From: Caecitellus pseudoparvulus
Lineage: Eukaryota; Bigyra: Bicosoecida
Direction: 5' to 3'
DNA length: 64,000 nt
Assembly (NCBI GenBank): GCA_965644315.1
Contig: CBFFRQ010000092.1
Span: forward strand, 1-64,000
Shown here in pieces: positions 18,501-27,853 of the stretch. The number at the start of each line of letters is the position of its first letter. Position 1 is the stretch's first letter. Under the pieces are notes generated by a model that worked only from the letters and a program-made list of their open reading frames with translations, was not told the DNA's origin and ran no database searches. Position numbers and translations under genes: made by a program.

Positions 18501-21333
18501 TGGTATGGTGTGACGTGTGCTTGTGCGGAGGTGTGTCGGGTGTGCTGGCCTGAGGAGGGTGCCAGGTTTGCCGCATGGTGCATTGGCCTGTGCGTGGTGC
18601 ATGGGGATCAAATCAAGTCTTTCAAGCTCTCAAACTTGGTTGCTTGCTGCCGCACGCTTTCTGGGATCCTGCGATGCCCAGTGAGGCTCAGCAGGTCACG
18701 CAGGATGCCTGTGCGGCCATACCGGCATGCCTCTCGGAAGGCGGCCTCAGGCCCACCCTCATCCGCCGCGTGCACATCCACTGCCCGCGCCCCAGTCAAT
18801 GCCAGCAGCTCACGCACGACGTCTGTGTAGCCATTGTGGCATGCGCCTCGGAATGCGGCCTCAGGTCCATCCCCATCCGCCGCATGCACATCCACTTCCC
18901 GAGCACCAGCGAGGCCTAACAGCTCACGCACGACGTCTGTGTGGCCCCAGCGGCTTGCCCCTCGGAAGCCAGCCTCAGGTCCATCCCCATCCGCCGCGTG
19001 CACATCCACCTCCCGCGCCCCAGTCAAGGCCAACAGCTCGCGCACGACATCTGTGTGGCCCTTCGCGCATGCCGCTCGGAAGGCGGCCTCAGGGCCCTGT
19101 CTGTGAAACCCACGCACCACCTCAACTTTTCCTTCCACGTGCACATCCACTGCCTCATCTCCCGTCATCGCAAGCAGCTCACGTACTCTCTCAACTTTGC
19201 CTTGCTTGCACGCTTCCACAAACGCAGCAGTGTTCTCCCCACTATATCTCACCAGCTCAGAGGCTGGATCAGACTGTCCAGCTGATGCCGTAGCTTCAGC
19301 TGCTTGCGACTTACCTGCCGCACCAGCTGCCTGCTCTCGATCAAGCATACCCCGCACCGCACTCTCCACATCTGACAGACACCCCACCTCTCCCCCACTT
19401 CCTTCATGCGCCATCGCGTATGCACCCATGCAGCAACCGCTCCCTCCCCGCGCCAACACCTCCAACGCGCTCGACAGTGCATGCTCACCACCTTCACCGC
19501 TCCTCACGAAGCTTGGCACAACGCCCGATCCGTCACCCATCGCACCACCGTCCACACCAAGCACCTCACGCAACACACCCAACACACCATCATCTTCACC
19601 CCTGCCACCATCAGTGCGACCTGTGCCCCACACACCGCCGCTCGCACTCAACACCACCTCACACCCACCCCCATCCAGTGCACCCACCAGATCACCCACA
19701 CTGTCACTCCCCACACCCACCACCACAAAGCTCCCCACACCCACACCATTCACATCCACCCCACATGCCTCCGCCACAGCACACACACCCAGCACCCTCA
19801 CAGCCACGCGCTGCTTCACATCCAGCCCAACATCGCCCCACGCTTCATCCTCCAGGAACACCCTCAACGGCCAACCCGCCTCACACTGCACCTGCACTGT
19901 GACACTGCTCCTCTCGCCAACCGGCTCATCAGCTCGGCCAGCTGAAGTACTGTGTGCTAGTGCTGATCTGCGTGGAGTCTGCACCAACCGCGGCAGTCCA
20001 TGGGCGATGCGAGCCGCTTCGACACGCTTCATGGCGCCAACACTCATGACAAGGGCCGTCGCACCTGCCTCCACACTCCCTGCCCACTGCTCCACATCCC
20101 CAGCTCCACCCACATCCTCATCCACGATCTCAAACCTCCCACTGTACACGCTCACACCCTTGCCGTTCAGGCACTCCAAGCCGCCCGACAAGTCCAGCCC
20201 ACACACAGCCTTCAACTTCCGACCACTCATCACCGTCCCACACCCCAACAGCTCCCGTAGCTCCTCCACAGCACTCGCAGCACACTCCAAGTGCTCCGCA
20301 GCACCCTCACTCCTCAGATCGCCTGCCGCCTCGCCTCGCAGCCACTCAGCCTGCTGACGCATGCCAGCCAGGGCCGCATCTGTCGCCGCCTCGCCACCGG
20401 CATCATGTGTGACAGGCCCACCCTCACCAGCCACATCCATATCCGCCCCCGTGAAACCTTGCCACCATCGCGTCAGGTCAGCCAGCGCACCCTCCACATT
20501 CACACCGGCCCGAACACTGCCCCAAGCACCCACGATGGCGCCCCACAGCGCGTCACCCTCCGGTACTGCATCGACACTCACACCAGACGCCGCCTGATGC
20601 AACACATCCACCGCGCAGAAGCACCGGAAGGACAGGTATTGCAGCGCAGCACACACACCACCTCGCTCACGCTGCCCCGCCAACAGCCCAGCCTGCTCCA
20701 ACAGCGCACTCCCCGCATCACGCAGTGCAGCCTCCAGCTCCACCAGGCTCATGGCCGATGGGGCGTCGCCTGCAGCAGGCACTTCGCCACGCCCAATGGC
20801 TGCCAGTCCTCGCAGTGCTGGGCCGTGGTCCATGACGCTGCCCGGCAGGCACTTCATCTTGCGCAAGCATGCCGCCACCGCCTCAGCCTGCGTGTCATCA
20901 ACGCCTGCAGTGGCTGTTGCAGGGCCCCCCATGGCTTGGTCTTTTGCTGCTGCCTGTGGTGTTGGTGAGGGGCAGGGCGCTGTGTGCTATGGTTTGTGCG
21001 CGACACGCTCTGGCGCAAGTACTGGCGATAGTGAGGCGCCATGCTCACACCCACGCACCATGGCGACAGATGGCAAGGGGTCTGGTCAGGCGTAGCTGTG
21101 CTGTGTAGCTGGCTCCTGCGGAGTGGAAGCAGTGGGCAGGTGCTTTGGTGTGGCGGGGTGGCGCTGTCGCACTTGACGTGTGAGGGTGCAAGTTCCGCAC
21201 TTGCACTGGTGCATGCTCACCTGTGGCGGCCAGGGCTGGAGACAAGGCGCCAAGCACACTGATGTGCTAATGCTAGTGAAGTTCCAGGTGTGTATGGAAA
21301 ATGGTTGAGACGCAGATTGGTGTCCGGCACTAC
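17363..21333. repeat. Inverted segmental duplication, left arm
   Basis: This ~3.97 kb arm contains a UTP20-like tail (plus) and a large ankyrin gene (minus). The right arm, 54563-58462, holds the same two elements and the region upstream of the ankyrin gene in the opposite orientation. Homology starts at the match CTGC.AC.CTGCACAGTGC near 17363 / 58462 and stops near CCGGACACCAATCTGCG / CCTGACACCAATCTGCG at 21333 / 54563. The ankyrin proteins are highly similar along their full length with scattered substitutions, so the duplication is not brand new. Confidence 0.85.
18608..20932 (-). CDS. Large ankyrin-repeat protein with unrecognised N-terminal domain (left copy)
   Basis: One minus-strand exon encodes 774 residues starting MGGPATATAGVDDTQAE. 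The start matches the ATG at 54962 of the paralogue. Residues ~20-560 form a conserved but unrecognised region: helical first (CLPGSVMDHGPALRGLAAIG, ALRDAGSALLEQAGLLAG), then Gly/Val-rich (VGVGSFVVVGVGSDSVGDLV). From ~600 to the end come five ankyrin units of about 38 residues, longer than the usual 33, of the form GPEAAFRGAC..GHTDVVRELLALTGAREVDVHAADGD. The first unit has an eight-residue insertion (EGKVEVVR). Repeat DNA is nearly identical between units, suggesting unequal exchange or conversion. The protein ends SLTGHRRIPESVRQQATKFE plus six residues. Function unknown; repeats imply protein binding. Confidence 0.8.
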   Translation of the reverse strand: MGGPATATAGVDDTQAEAVAACLRKMKCLPGSVMDHGPALRGLAAIGRGEVPAAGDAPSAMSLVELEAALRDAGSALLEQAGLLAGQRERGGVCAALQYLSFRCFCAVDVLHQAASGVSVDAVPEGDALWGAIVGAWGSVRAGVNVEGALADLTRWWQGFTGADMDVAGEGGPVTHDAGGEAATDAALAGMRQQAEWLRGEAAGDLRSEGAAEHLECAASAVEELRELLGCGTVMSGRKLKAVCGLDLSGGLECLNGKGVSVYSGRFEIVDEDVGGAGDVEQWAGSVEAGATALVMSVGAMKRVEAARIAHGLPRLVQTPRRSALAHSTSAGRADEPVGERSSVTVQVQCEAGWPLRVFLEDEAWGDVGLDVKQRVAVRVLGVCAVAEACGVDVNGVGVGSFVVVGVGSDSVGDLVGALDGGGCEVVLSASGGVWGTGRTDGGRGEDDGVLGVLREVLGVDGGAMGDGSGVVPSFVRSGEGGEHALSSALEVLARGGSGCCMGAYAMAHEGSGGEVGCLSDVESAVRGMLDREQAAGAAGKSQAAEATASAGQSDPASELVRYSGENTAAFVEACKQGKVERVRELLAMTGDEAVDVHVEGKVEVVRGFHRQGPEAAFRAACAKGHTDVVRELLALTGAREVDVHAADGDGPEAGFRGASRWGHTDVVRELLGLAGAREVDVHAADGDGPEAAFRGACHNGYTDVVRELLALTGARAVDVHAADEGGPEAAFREACRYGRTGILRDLLSLTGHRRIPESVRQQATKFESLKDLI

Positions 21334-21532
21334 AAGTGTGCCCCGCTTCGCTCGATCGGATGTCTGGCATCTGAGCAAGACGAGCGCTGAAATAGCTTCT
21401 TGGACACTTGAGATCCCTGTTGTGGCATCAGTATGCATTTGAAGTCACATGTTCGGCTGCCAGCTGTGCGCCGCGGCAAGAAACGGGGCCAACGAACTGG
21501 AGCGCTGCTCACGGCCAGGCCACAGCGTGGGA
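20933..21532. other. Intergenic; first 400 bp shared with 54563-54961
   Basis: Positions 20933-21333 lie upstream of the left ankyrin gene and match the region upstream of the right copy, including CACAGGTGAGC, GTGCAAGTGCGGAA and CACACGTC. This looks like a conserved 5' leader and promoter, possibly with a 5'-UTR intron (donor GTGAGC, possible later acceptors ending CGCAG or ACAG). Equivalent reading frames are not kept open in both copies, so I do not call it coding. 21334-21532 shows nothing recognisable. Confidence 0.45.
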
Positions 21533-23365
21533 CTACTTTCCACGCTGCATCAGCCTCATCAGCGCGGGGTATCGCTGCGCCATGCCAGGATCCAACACAT
21601 CGAAGTCGGGGTGTGCCTGGGCCAACTGAGGCAACTTGCTGCCCAGGTGGGAAGCAGTCAGCGAGGTGGCCAGGTCACGGGGGAGGCTCGGCGCCAGGCG
21701 CCCTTGCATGCCTGCCTGTGCCGTGCCCTTCGGCAGCAACGGCGAGCCATCCTGCTGCACGAGTCCGCCGCCCAGCAGCGCGGCGAGGATCAGCCCCGAA
21801 GCCACCCTACCTGGCAAGTCCTCCTTCTGCACAGTGCTGGGCGTGTCTCCTACCAGGGCGGGCAGCAGCGAACTCTCAGTGCCTGAGGGGCGGACAGAGG
21901 TTCCCCCCTGCTGGCCCTCCGAGGCTGATGCCACGGCCGACAGCACACTGCCCAGTGCAACCGGCGCCCCTCCGCGCAGCTTCTCATAAGAAGCACTGAA
22001 GGAAGGCTGCATAGTGGGCGGCTTGCTCTCATCAGCTCGCATGATGGCGGCCCAGTGCCGTGCCTCAGCCTCAGGCATGTCCGCCAGAGCAGTGGCGAGG
22101 GAGGGGGGGACAGGCGGCAGCTGGCCACCTCCAGGCGCTGCCAGCCCTGCGGACGACACTGCGCGAGCCATCCACGCGGGCACTTCTTGACCCGCTTCTG
22201 TGTCTGGCGTGGCGCCCCCTGCATCCTCGCCCAGCACATCAGCGAAAGCATCATCCAGTAGTGACTCGGCACCAGCATCATCCGTGTCTGTGGCGGTGTG
22301 GTCCGTGCCCGGTGCCGCCTCGGCAGCATCCGTGTCTGTGGCGGTGTGGTCCGTGCCCGGTGCCGCCTCGGCAGCATCCGTGTCTGTGGCGGTGTGGTCG
22401 GTGCCCGGTGCCGCCTCGGCAGCATCCGTGTCTGTGGCGGTGTGGTCGGTGCCCGGTGCCGCCTCGGCAGCATCCGTGTCTGTGGCGGTGTGGTCCGTGC
22501 CCGGTGCCGCCTCGGCAGCATCCGTGTCTGTGGCGGTGTGGTCCGTGCCCGGTGCCGCCTCGGCAGCATCCGTGTCTGTGGCGGTGTGGTCGGTGCCCGG
22601 TGCCGCCTCGGCAGCATCCGTGTCTGTGGCGGTGTGGTCGGTGCCCGGTGCCGCCTCGGCAGCATCCGTGTCTGTGGCGGTGTGGTCCGTGCCCGGTGCC
22701 ACCTCGGCATCATCCGTGTCTGTGGCGGTGTGGTCCGTGCCCGGTGCCACCTCGGCATCATCCGTGTCTGTGGCGGTGTGGTCCGTGCCCGGTGCCACCT
22801 CGGCATCATCCGTGTCTGTGGCGGTGTGGTCGGTGCCCGGTGCCGCCTCGGCAGCATCCGTGTCTGTGGCGGTGTGGTCCGTGCCCGGTGCCGCCTCGGC
22901 AGCATCCGTGTCTGTGGCGGTGTGGTCGGTGCCCGGTGCCGCCTCAACAGCATCCGTGTCTGTGGCGGTGTGGTCGGTGCCCGGTGCCGCCTCGGCAGCA
23001 TCCGATTCTGTTGTTACATCTTCGATGGTATCAGGGGACTGCCCAGCCAGCTGGGCAGCCGGTGATTGGGCAGAAAGTTCTGCATGGCTTGCACTGGTCT
23101 TGGCATCATGCTGGTCTTTGAGCTCGGGCGACTTGTTCGAGGACTTGCGTGGCTCAGGTTCAGCTGGAGGTGGCACTGTGAACTGCGTAACAGGCTTCTG
23201 GCCAGGATGCTCCTCTGACTGCCGCTCAAGCACCTGCTGGACACGCCAGACCAAGGGGTGACCGAATTTGGCGATGATGCCTGCGAGGAGCAAGGCAAGC
23301 ATCCATAGCGTGCCCCAGGGCGACTGCAGCTCGACACTGCTGCCGCCGGTGGCTTCGGCGTCCAT
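21533..23365 (-). CDS. Membrane-anchored protein with 15 tandem 16-residue repeats
   Basis: One minus-strand exon encodes 610 residues, starting MDAEATGGSSVELQSPWG. A transmembrane or signal-anchor segment follows (TLWMLALLLAGIIAKFG, residues ~19-36), then a Pro/Ser/Lys-rich linker. Residues ~120-360 are 15 head-to-tail copies of TDTDAAEAAPGTDHTA, with three variants reading DDAEVA. The C-terminal third is different: PAWMARAVSSAGLAAPGGG, ALADMPEAEARHWAAIMRAD and a final helix DLATSLTASHLGSKLPQLA then DFDVLDPGMAQRYPALMRL. That last block looks like a conserved domain whose family I cannot name. The acidic Thr/Asp repeats suggest an extended stalk. The strand is set by the membrane segment and ordered tail; the opposite-strand long frames are repeat artefacts. 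Confidence 0.75.
   Translation of the reverse strand: MDAEATGGSSVELQSPWGTLWMLALLLAGIIAKFGHPLVWRVQQVLERQSEEHPGQKPVTQFTVPPPAEPEPRKSSNKSPELKDQHDAKTSASHAELSAQSPAAQLAGQSPDTIEDVTTESDAAEAAPGTDHTATDTDAVEAAPGTDHTATDTDAAEAAPGTDHTATDTDAAEAAPGTDHTATDTDDAEVAPGTDHTATDTDDAEVAPGTDHTATDTDDAEVAPGTDHTATDTDAAEAAPGTDHTATDTDAAEAAPGTDHTATDTDAAEAAPGTDHTATDTDAAEAAPGTDHTATDTDAAEAAPGTDHTATDTDAAEAAPGTDHTATDTDAAEAAPGTDHTATDTDAAEAAPGTDHTATDTDDAGAESLLDDAFADVLGEDAGGATPDTEAGQEVPAWMARAVSSAGLAAPGGGQLPPVPPSLATALADMPEAEARHWAAIMRADESKPPTMQPSFSASYEKLRGGAPVALGSVLSAVASASEGQQGGTSVRPSGTESSLLPALVGDTPSTVQKEDLPGRVASGLILAALLGGGLVQQDGSPLLPKGTAQAGMQGRLAPSLPRDLATSLTASHLGSKLPQLAQAHPDFDVLDPGMAQRYPALMRLMQRGK
22284..23003. repeat. Coding minisatellite, 15 x 48 bp
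   Basis: Fifteen contiguous 48 bp units, exactly 720 bp, of the form GTGTCTGTGGCGGTGTGGTC then S-GTGCCCGGTGCC. Each encodes 16 residues of the membrane protein. Units differ by a synonymous C/G (GGTCC versus GGTCG). Read left to right the pattern is C C G G C C G G C C C G C G G, and units 9-11 share a second variant (CATCATCC, encoding DDAEVA). The order suggests duplication of a four-unit (192 bp) block. There are no spacers between units. Confidence 0.95.
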
Positions 23366-23591
23366 GCGGTTTGAAAGCTGGCCCAGAGAAGTTCAAACGC
23401 GGACTGCCCACCAAAAACGAACGAATCGAAAAGAAAACGAATGCTTGAAATCTCAGGGCCCCATCGGTGTCGTTGAGGAGGCCACAGATTTGTGTGAGCG
23501 TGGGGTTTGAGATAGCGTCAGCGGAATTTGGTTCCGTCAGACTTACAAGCGCGGCTTGGGGGGGCTTGCACTGCAACCCAATCAGAAGACC
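23366..23591. promoter_or_regulatory. Divergent intergenic region
   Basis: This 226 bp gap between the minus-strand repeat protein and RNase H1 contains GAAGTTCAAAC (23388-23398) and a lower-GC run with CCAAAAACGAACGAATCG and AAAAGAAAACG. The 11-mer is shared with the divergent gap at 2003-2301. Promoter role is inferred. Confidence 0.35.
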
Positions 23592-24679
23592 ATGCCAAAA
23601 TCCAAAGGAAAGAAGGTGTACGCAGTGCGCGTTGGGAGGCGACCTGGCATCTATGGCTCCTGGGGCGAGTGTGAGAGGCAGGTAAGGTACAGGCACTTGG
23701 CCGTGGCTCCACGGTCCGCATCACCATCTGGCACACGAGATTACCTTACGTTCTCCAGGTGAAAGGTTTCAGTGGGGCAGTTTTCAAGAGCTTTGGGACG
23801 CACGCAGAGGCTGTCGCGTGGTGTGGGCCGTCGGCGGCTGCCTCATCCGGTGCCGTGGCCAGCAGTGGAGGGATCAAACGTGGCCGGGAACCCTCTCTGC
23901 CCGAGCCCGGAGCCAAGCGGGCACCAAGTGGGCACGTTGCCGCTGCAGATGTTCTGGCGGATTCTGCAGTGGATGGCTTGCCTGGCTGGGTGGCCCATTT
24001 TGACGGTGGGTCGCGAGGGAACCCTGGCAGGGCAGGCGCCGGCACAGTGCTGCGACTGGGCGGAAAACGCATCGCGACAGCCACGCAGTTCTGCGGCCAC
24101 CGCAACACGAACAACCAGGCTGAGGCAGCAGGGGCGTTGCTGGCCCTCCTGCTCGTCCACGCAGCGGTCGAGTGGTCAGCTACCACCCCTGAGAAAACCG
24201 CCGCGGGTCACGGCGCCGTCGTTTTCGGCGACTCCAAGCTCATCCTGCAGCAGATCCAGGGCGCCTTCACAGTGCGTGCTCCGCGCTTGAAGGAGTTAAT
24301 TCCACACTTGCAGATGTATGCTGAGCATCTTGAGCGGGTTCTGCCCTCCCCCGCTGGTCTGCGTTTCCAGCACTGCCTGCGGGCGCGGAATGCCGAGGCT
24401 GATGCGCTCAGCAATGTGGCCATGGACGGCGGGGGTGCAGGTACTCAAGAAGGCGAGGCAGTGGATCTGACAGGGGGACGGCGGGGGCACCCCTTTGGTG
24501 CGGTGGTGGGCCCATACCCCGCAGAGGTGCAGTGGGCGCCAGGGTGGGAGGGCGCGCACGTTCACCTGGTGCGCGCAGTGACGCCAGGAACCCAGCCTTG
24601 GGAAGTGCACTCCAAACACACACTGTGCGAAGCTCCACTTCTGACGCCTGCCTCTGCCTGTGAGGCCCAGGCAACGTAG
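23592..24679 (+). CDS. RNH1: Ribonuclease H1 with hybrid-binding domain
   Basis: Exons 23592..23681 and 23759..24679 (donor GTAAGG, acceptor TTCTCCAG, intron 77 nt) give 336 residues. Exon 1 and the start of exon 2 encode the hybrid-binding (viroplasmin-like) domain: KKVYAVRVGRRPGIYGSWGE, then KGFSGAVFKSFGTHAEAVAW. The RNase H fold has all four acidic catalytic positions: Asp in HFDGGSRGNPG (near residue 112), Glu in NTNNQAEAAG, Asp in VVFGDSKLILQQIQG and Asp in ARNAEADALSN. A C-terminal ~65-residue extension is unrecognised. The enzyme cuts RNA in RNA-DNA hybrids such as R-loops and replication primers, in nucleus and/or mitochondria. No targeting peptide is obvious. Confidence 0.93.
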
Positions 24680-24924
24680 GGAGCACACCAAGCAGAGCGG
24701 CAGGAAACCCGCCCTTTGGCGAACAGAGCGCAGGTATGAAGGTGAGCTGTGGCAGACCACAGGCCTGCACTGTCGACAGCAGCATGGCAGCATGGCGGCC
24801 TGAGTTGGGTGCGGTGAGCATACACCGCGGCAGTGTTGACTTGCCGGCAAAATGTACCTGACACGTCACAAGCGGATTGCAGTGAGCAGGTGGCGCTGCA
24901 CGACAAGTGGGGCACACACACAGC

Positions 24925-26501
24925 ATGGCTGATTCCACAGGCGGCCCTGGGTCGGGCGGGGAGGCCCCGGCACCGGCGCCCACGGCTGGTCACCCGACCG
25001 AAGGTGGCGCGGAACTTGACGAGGAGGTTTTGGGCGTGTTCGACGCTGATGATTTGGAAGGCGTGCAGGCAGCCATGGACGAGCTGCTGGCGCAGCATGA
25101 TGCCGAGCAAGCAGGTGGTGAAGAGGGGGAGCGCGATGAGGAAGTCGTGGACACGTCCCGTGTGCAGATGCTGGAGCATGAGGACAGTGTGTATGCCGTG
25201 GCGGTGAGCAGTGCAGCGCCCCTGGCTGTGTCTGGGGACGGCAACGACTCCTGGGTGCTGTGGGACTTGAGGGACGGCAGCGTCATCGCACACGAGAAAG
25301 CCCACACTGATTCTGTCATTGACGTTGCCTTCTCATCGGACGGGCAGCTGTTTGCGACGGCCAGCATGGACAAGTCTGTGAAGGTAAGGCGATGCAATTT
25401 CCGCACTCGTAGCGGTGCTTCACCCCATCCTCCTCGCGACTTGAACAGATCTGGAAGTCTACGGACGGCAGTGCCGTGAGTTCCCTGGAAGGCCCGACGG
25501 ATGACGTGCATTGGCTGGCATGGCACCCGAAGGGGAACGTCATCGCAGCGGGCAGCGAAGACTGCACTGTGTGGATGTGGAATGCCACCACTGGCGCTGT
25601 CATGCAGGTGTTCGGAGGGCACACTGCCCCCGTGTCATGCGGCGCCTGGACGCCCTCTGGTAAGAGCCTCGTGACCAGCGATGCGGCCGGCGTGACCAAG
25701 GTGTGGAGTGGCAAGACGGGCGCCTGCACCGCCACATACTCCGGTCACGGCTGGCATGAACAGGGCATCGTGTCCATGGCAGTGCACAGCAGCCAGCCCT
25801 TGCTCATGGCGGGGGGGGAAGACGGTACGGCCCGCCTGGTCAGCCTGCAGACGGGCAAGTTCCTGGCCACGCTGCCGCACCTCAAGGCCACGGCGCCTGC
25901 AGATGGCGTGTCCACCTCCACAGTCACAGCGGCCTTGGCAGCATCTGACGCGGCGTCAGACGCTGCAGTGGCTGCCCAGCCAGGCGTGGAGGCGGCTCCT
26001 ACCGAGGCGGGGGCGGGTGGCGCCGCCGGCGAGGAGGGGGACCCTGCCGTGCATGAGCTGCATTCCTGCTCCGTGGAGGGCGTGGCCTTCTTCACTGGCA
26101 AGGGAAGCGAGGATGCCATGCGGTGGGCGGCCACGGGGGCCACTGACGGCACGTTGCGTGTGTGGGACCTGTCGGCCAGCGAAACGCGCCAGGCGCTGCG
26201 GCACAGCATCCTGCACCCAGATGCGCTGATCAAGGTGCGGTGGCACCCAGTACACCCCGTTCTCTTCTCCGCTTGTGCGGACGGCGTGGTGCGCCTGTGG
26301 GACGCACGGACGGGGGCCCTGGTCAAGGAGTACACGGGGAACATGAACATGGTGCTGGCGCTGGAGCTGTTCCACCCTGGGTCGCTGGGCGACGCTGCAG
26401 GTGGGTCTGGCGAGGCGGGGTCCCCTGGCAAGGAAGCCTTGAAGAAGCTGCAGATCGTGACGGGGGGCGACGACCAAGTGTGCCGGGTCTTTGACGTGTG
26501 A
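24925..26501 (+). CDS. AAMP: WD40 protein, AAMP/Sqt1-like
   Basis: Exons 24925..25383 and 25449..26501 (donor GTAAGG, acceptor GAACAG, intron 65 nt) give 503 residues. After an acidic N-terminus (EVLGVFDADDLEGVQAAMDE) come WD40 repeats. The characteristic AAMP blades are visible: DSVYAVAVS...DSWVLWD, AHTDSVIDVAFSSDGQLFAT, DDVHWLAWHPKGNVIAAGSE, CTVWMWNATTGAVMQVFGGH, WHEQGIVSMAVHSSQPLLMA and TARLVSLQTGKFLATLP. A ~50-residue Ala-rich insertion splits the later blades. Yeast Sqt1 is the dedicated chaperone of ribosomal protein uL16 (Rpl10), and AAMP is its animal relative, so a role in large-subunit assembly is likely. Its stop is 20 bp from that of the converging GTPase gene. Confidence 0.82.
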
Positions 26502-26521
26502 GGGGGCGCTTGGCGTGCCTC

Positions 26522-27405
26522 CTACGCTGGTGGTGAGATGGAGTCAGGGTAGTTGGCTGCGCCAGCTGCCCGCACCACGTGCTCAAACGCAGCAGCAACG
26601 CCATCTCCCGTGGCGGCCGAGACAGAGAAGAAGTCCATGCCATGCTTGGCAGCGAATGCAGCTCCCTGTTCGGCCGTCACACGCGCCCCCTTGTCAGCCT
26701 GTAGGAGCAGGGGCGGAAGCATGTGAGCGGTGACTGCGACGGGCTCAGGCCAGCCGTGCGCACCTTGTTTGCGAGCAGGACACTGGGCAGGCCCACTGCG
26801 CCGTAGTGGCGAGACTCCTCCAGCCATGTGCTCAAGGAATCAAAGCTATCTGGGCGGCTGGAATCGTACACCAGCACCATCTGCGGTGGCCACAGGCGGC
26901 AATGGAGGTGGCTGCAGTTACGGTAAAACGCCAGCAAAACGCCGGCAGCCTCGCACCGCTTGGGCGTCCTTGTAGAACTCATTGCGAACCTCCTCATACG
27001 CGTCGTCCCCACTGAGATCCCTGTGGCATCAAGATTAGGGCAAGCACTTGCACCGGGAGCTGTTGCCCTCGCCGCACCCCAACGTCGACTGGCGCGGCCG
27101 CGTGACGCTGCTCACCAGAAGTTCAGCTTCAGCGTCACGCCATCCATCTTGATGGGCTTCACACCATAGTCTGTGCCAATCGTCACGACGTACTTGCTGA
27201 CGAACTGTGGGGCGGCGTAGGGAGCGGTTGGAGGGCAGCAGCTCCCCTTCCTGCGCAGCCGGTCACACACCTTCCCTTCGCAGAAGCGCTTCACCAGGCA
27301 GCTCTTGCCAGACAGCGAAGGCCCGTACGTGACAACCTTCAAACGCAGGACCTTCCCACCCTTGGTGGCGTCCAGCTGCGCCCCTCCACGACTCGCAGCA
27401 GCCAT
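26522..27405 (-). CDS. Rab-related small GTPase, DNAJC27/RBJ-like (5 exons)
   Basis: Minus-strand exons 27405..27271, 27204..27116, 27020..26957, 26880..26764 and 26698..26522 give 193 residues. Donors are GTGTGT, GTGAGC, GTGCGA and GTGCGC. Splicing restores all G boxes: VVTYGPSLSGKSCLVKRFCEG (P-loop), FVSKYVVTIGTDYGVK (switch I), NFWDLSGDDAYEEVRNEFYK (switch II) joined to DAQAMVLVYDSS, LLANKADKG (NKxD) and FFSVSAATGDG. The switch signatures YEEVRNEFYKDAQ and TIGTDYGVK are those of the DNAJC27 (RBJ) family. The C-terminal J domain of animal DNAJC27 is absent, and no prenylation Cys is seen. Switch II lacks the usual Gln, as in this family, so hydrolysis may be slow. A signalling or trafficking role is inferred. 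Confidence 0.88.
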
Positions 27406-27853
27406 GGCAGCGATGCAGGTGCAGTGCGTTGAGGGAGGTGCACGTGCGGGCCGCAGGATTCGCAGAGCGTTGGCGCAGGCGGGTGACGAAGGGAAATACT
27501 GCACAGGAGACGAGCAAGAGTTTTGGTGGTTTTTCTTTTTTGCGTGTGCGTGTCCACTGTTGGCCTCGGTGCCCCACTGCCTGAAGCCCGCCTCGACCAT
27601 ACACTGCAGCTCTGCAGTGCCGTCTCAACCGCGCTTGCTGCCTAAAAGCAACATGCCATCAAAAGCACGCGTCCAGCGCCATTCCTGCGTCAGCTATTTC
27701 GTGCGGCTCCGTGTCGCGGGGCGTGGGAAGGTGGCCTAGCCAGTTCCAAGCCGCTTGTGCAGTGCACCAGTCAAGTCTGCATCTGCGCCGACACAGGCGG
27801 AGGGCCTGCGCCCGGAGCACCGGCAGCCAGCCCCCCCACCTGCCGCCAGTGGG
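27406..27853. promoter_or_regulatory. Divergent intergenic region
   Basis: This 448 bp gap lies between the GTPase gene (minus) and the small membrane-protein gene (plus). Parts are AT-richer than the surroundings (GAGTTTTGGTGGTTTTTCTTTTTTG at 27511-27541 on the plus strand, given here in pieces). No ORF with recognisable features is seen. Confidence 0.3.

Noticed and set aside
22284-23003. CRISPR-like array
   Set aside because: The units are contiguous with no unique spacers, lie inside a coding frame, and the genome is eukaryotic.
21850-23261. Three very long alternative frames across the 48 bp repeat region on both strands
   Set aside because: They are by-products of a repeat unit divisible by three in a GC-rich region. 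Only the 21533-23365 frame has a start, a membrane segment and a non-repeat ordered tail.
23592-24679. RNase H domain as part of a retrotransposon
   Set aside because: There is no reverse transcriptase or integrase next to it, and the N-terminal hybrid-binding domain plus intron are those of cellular RNase H1.
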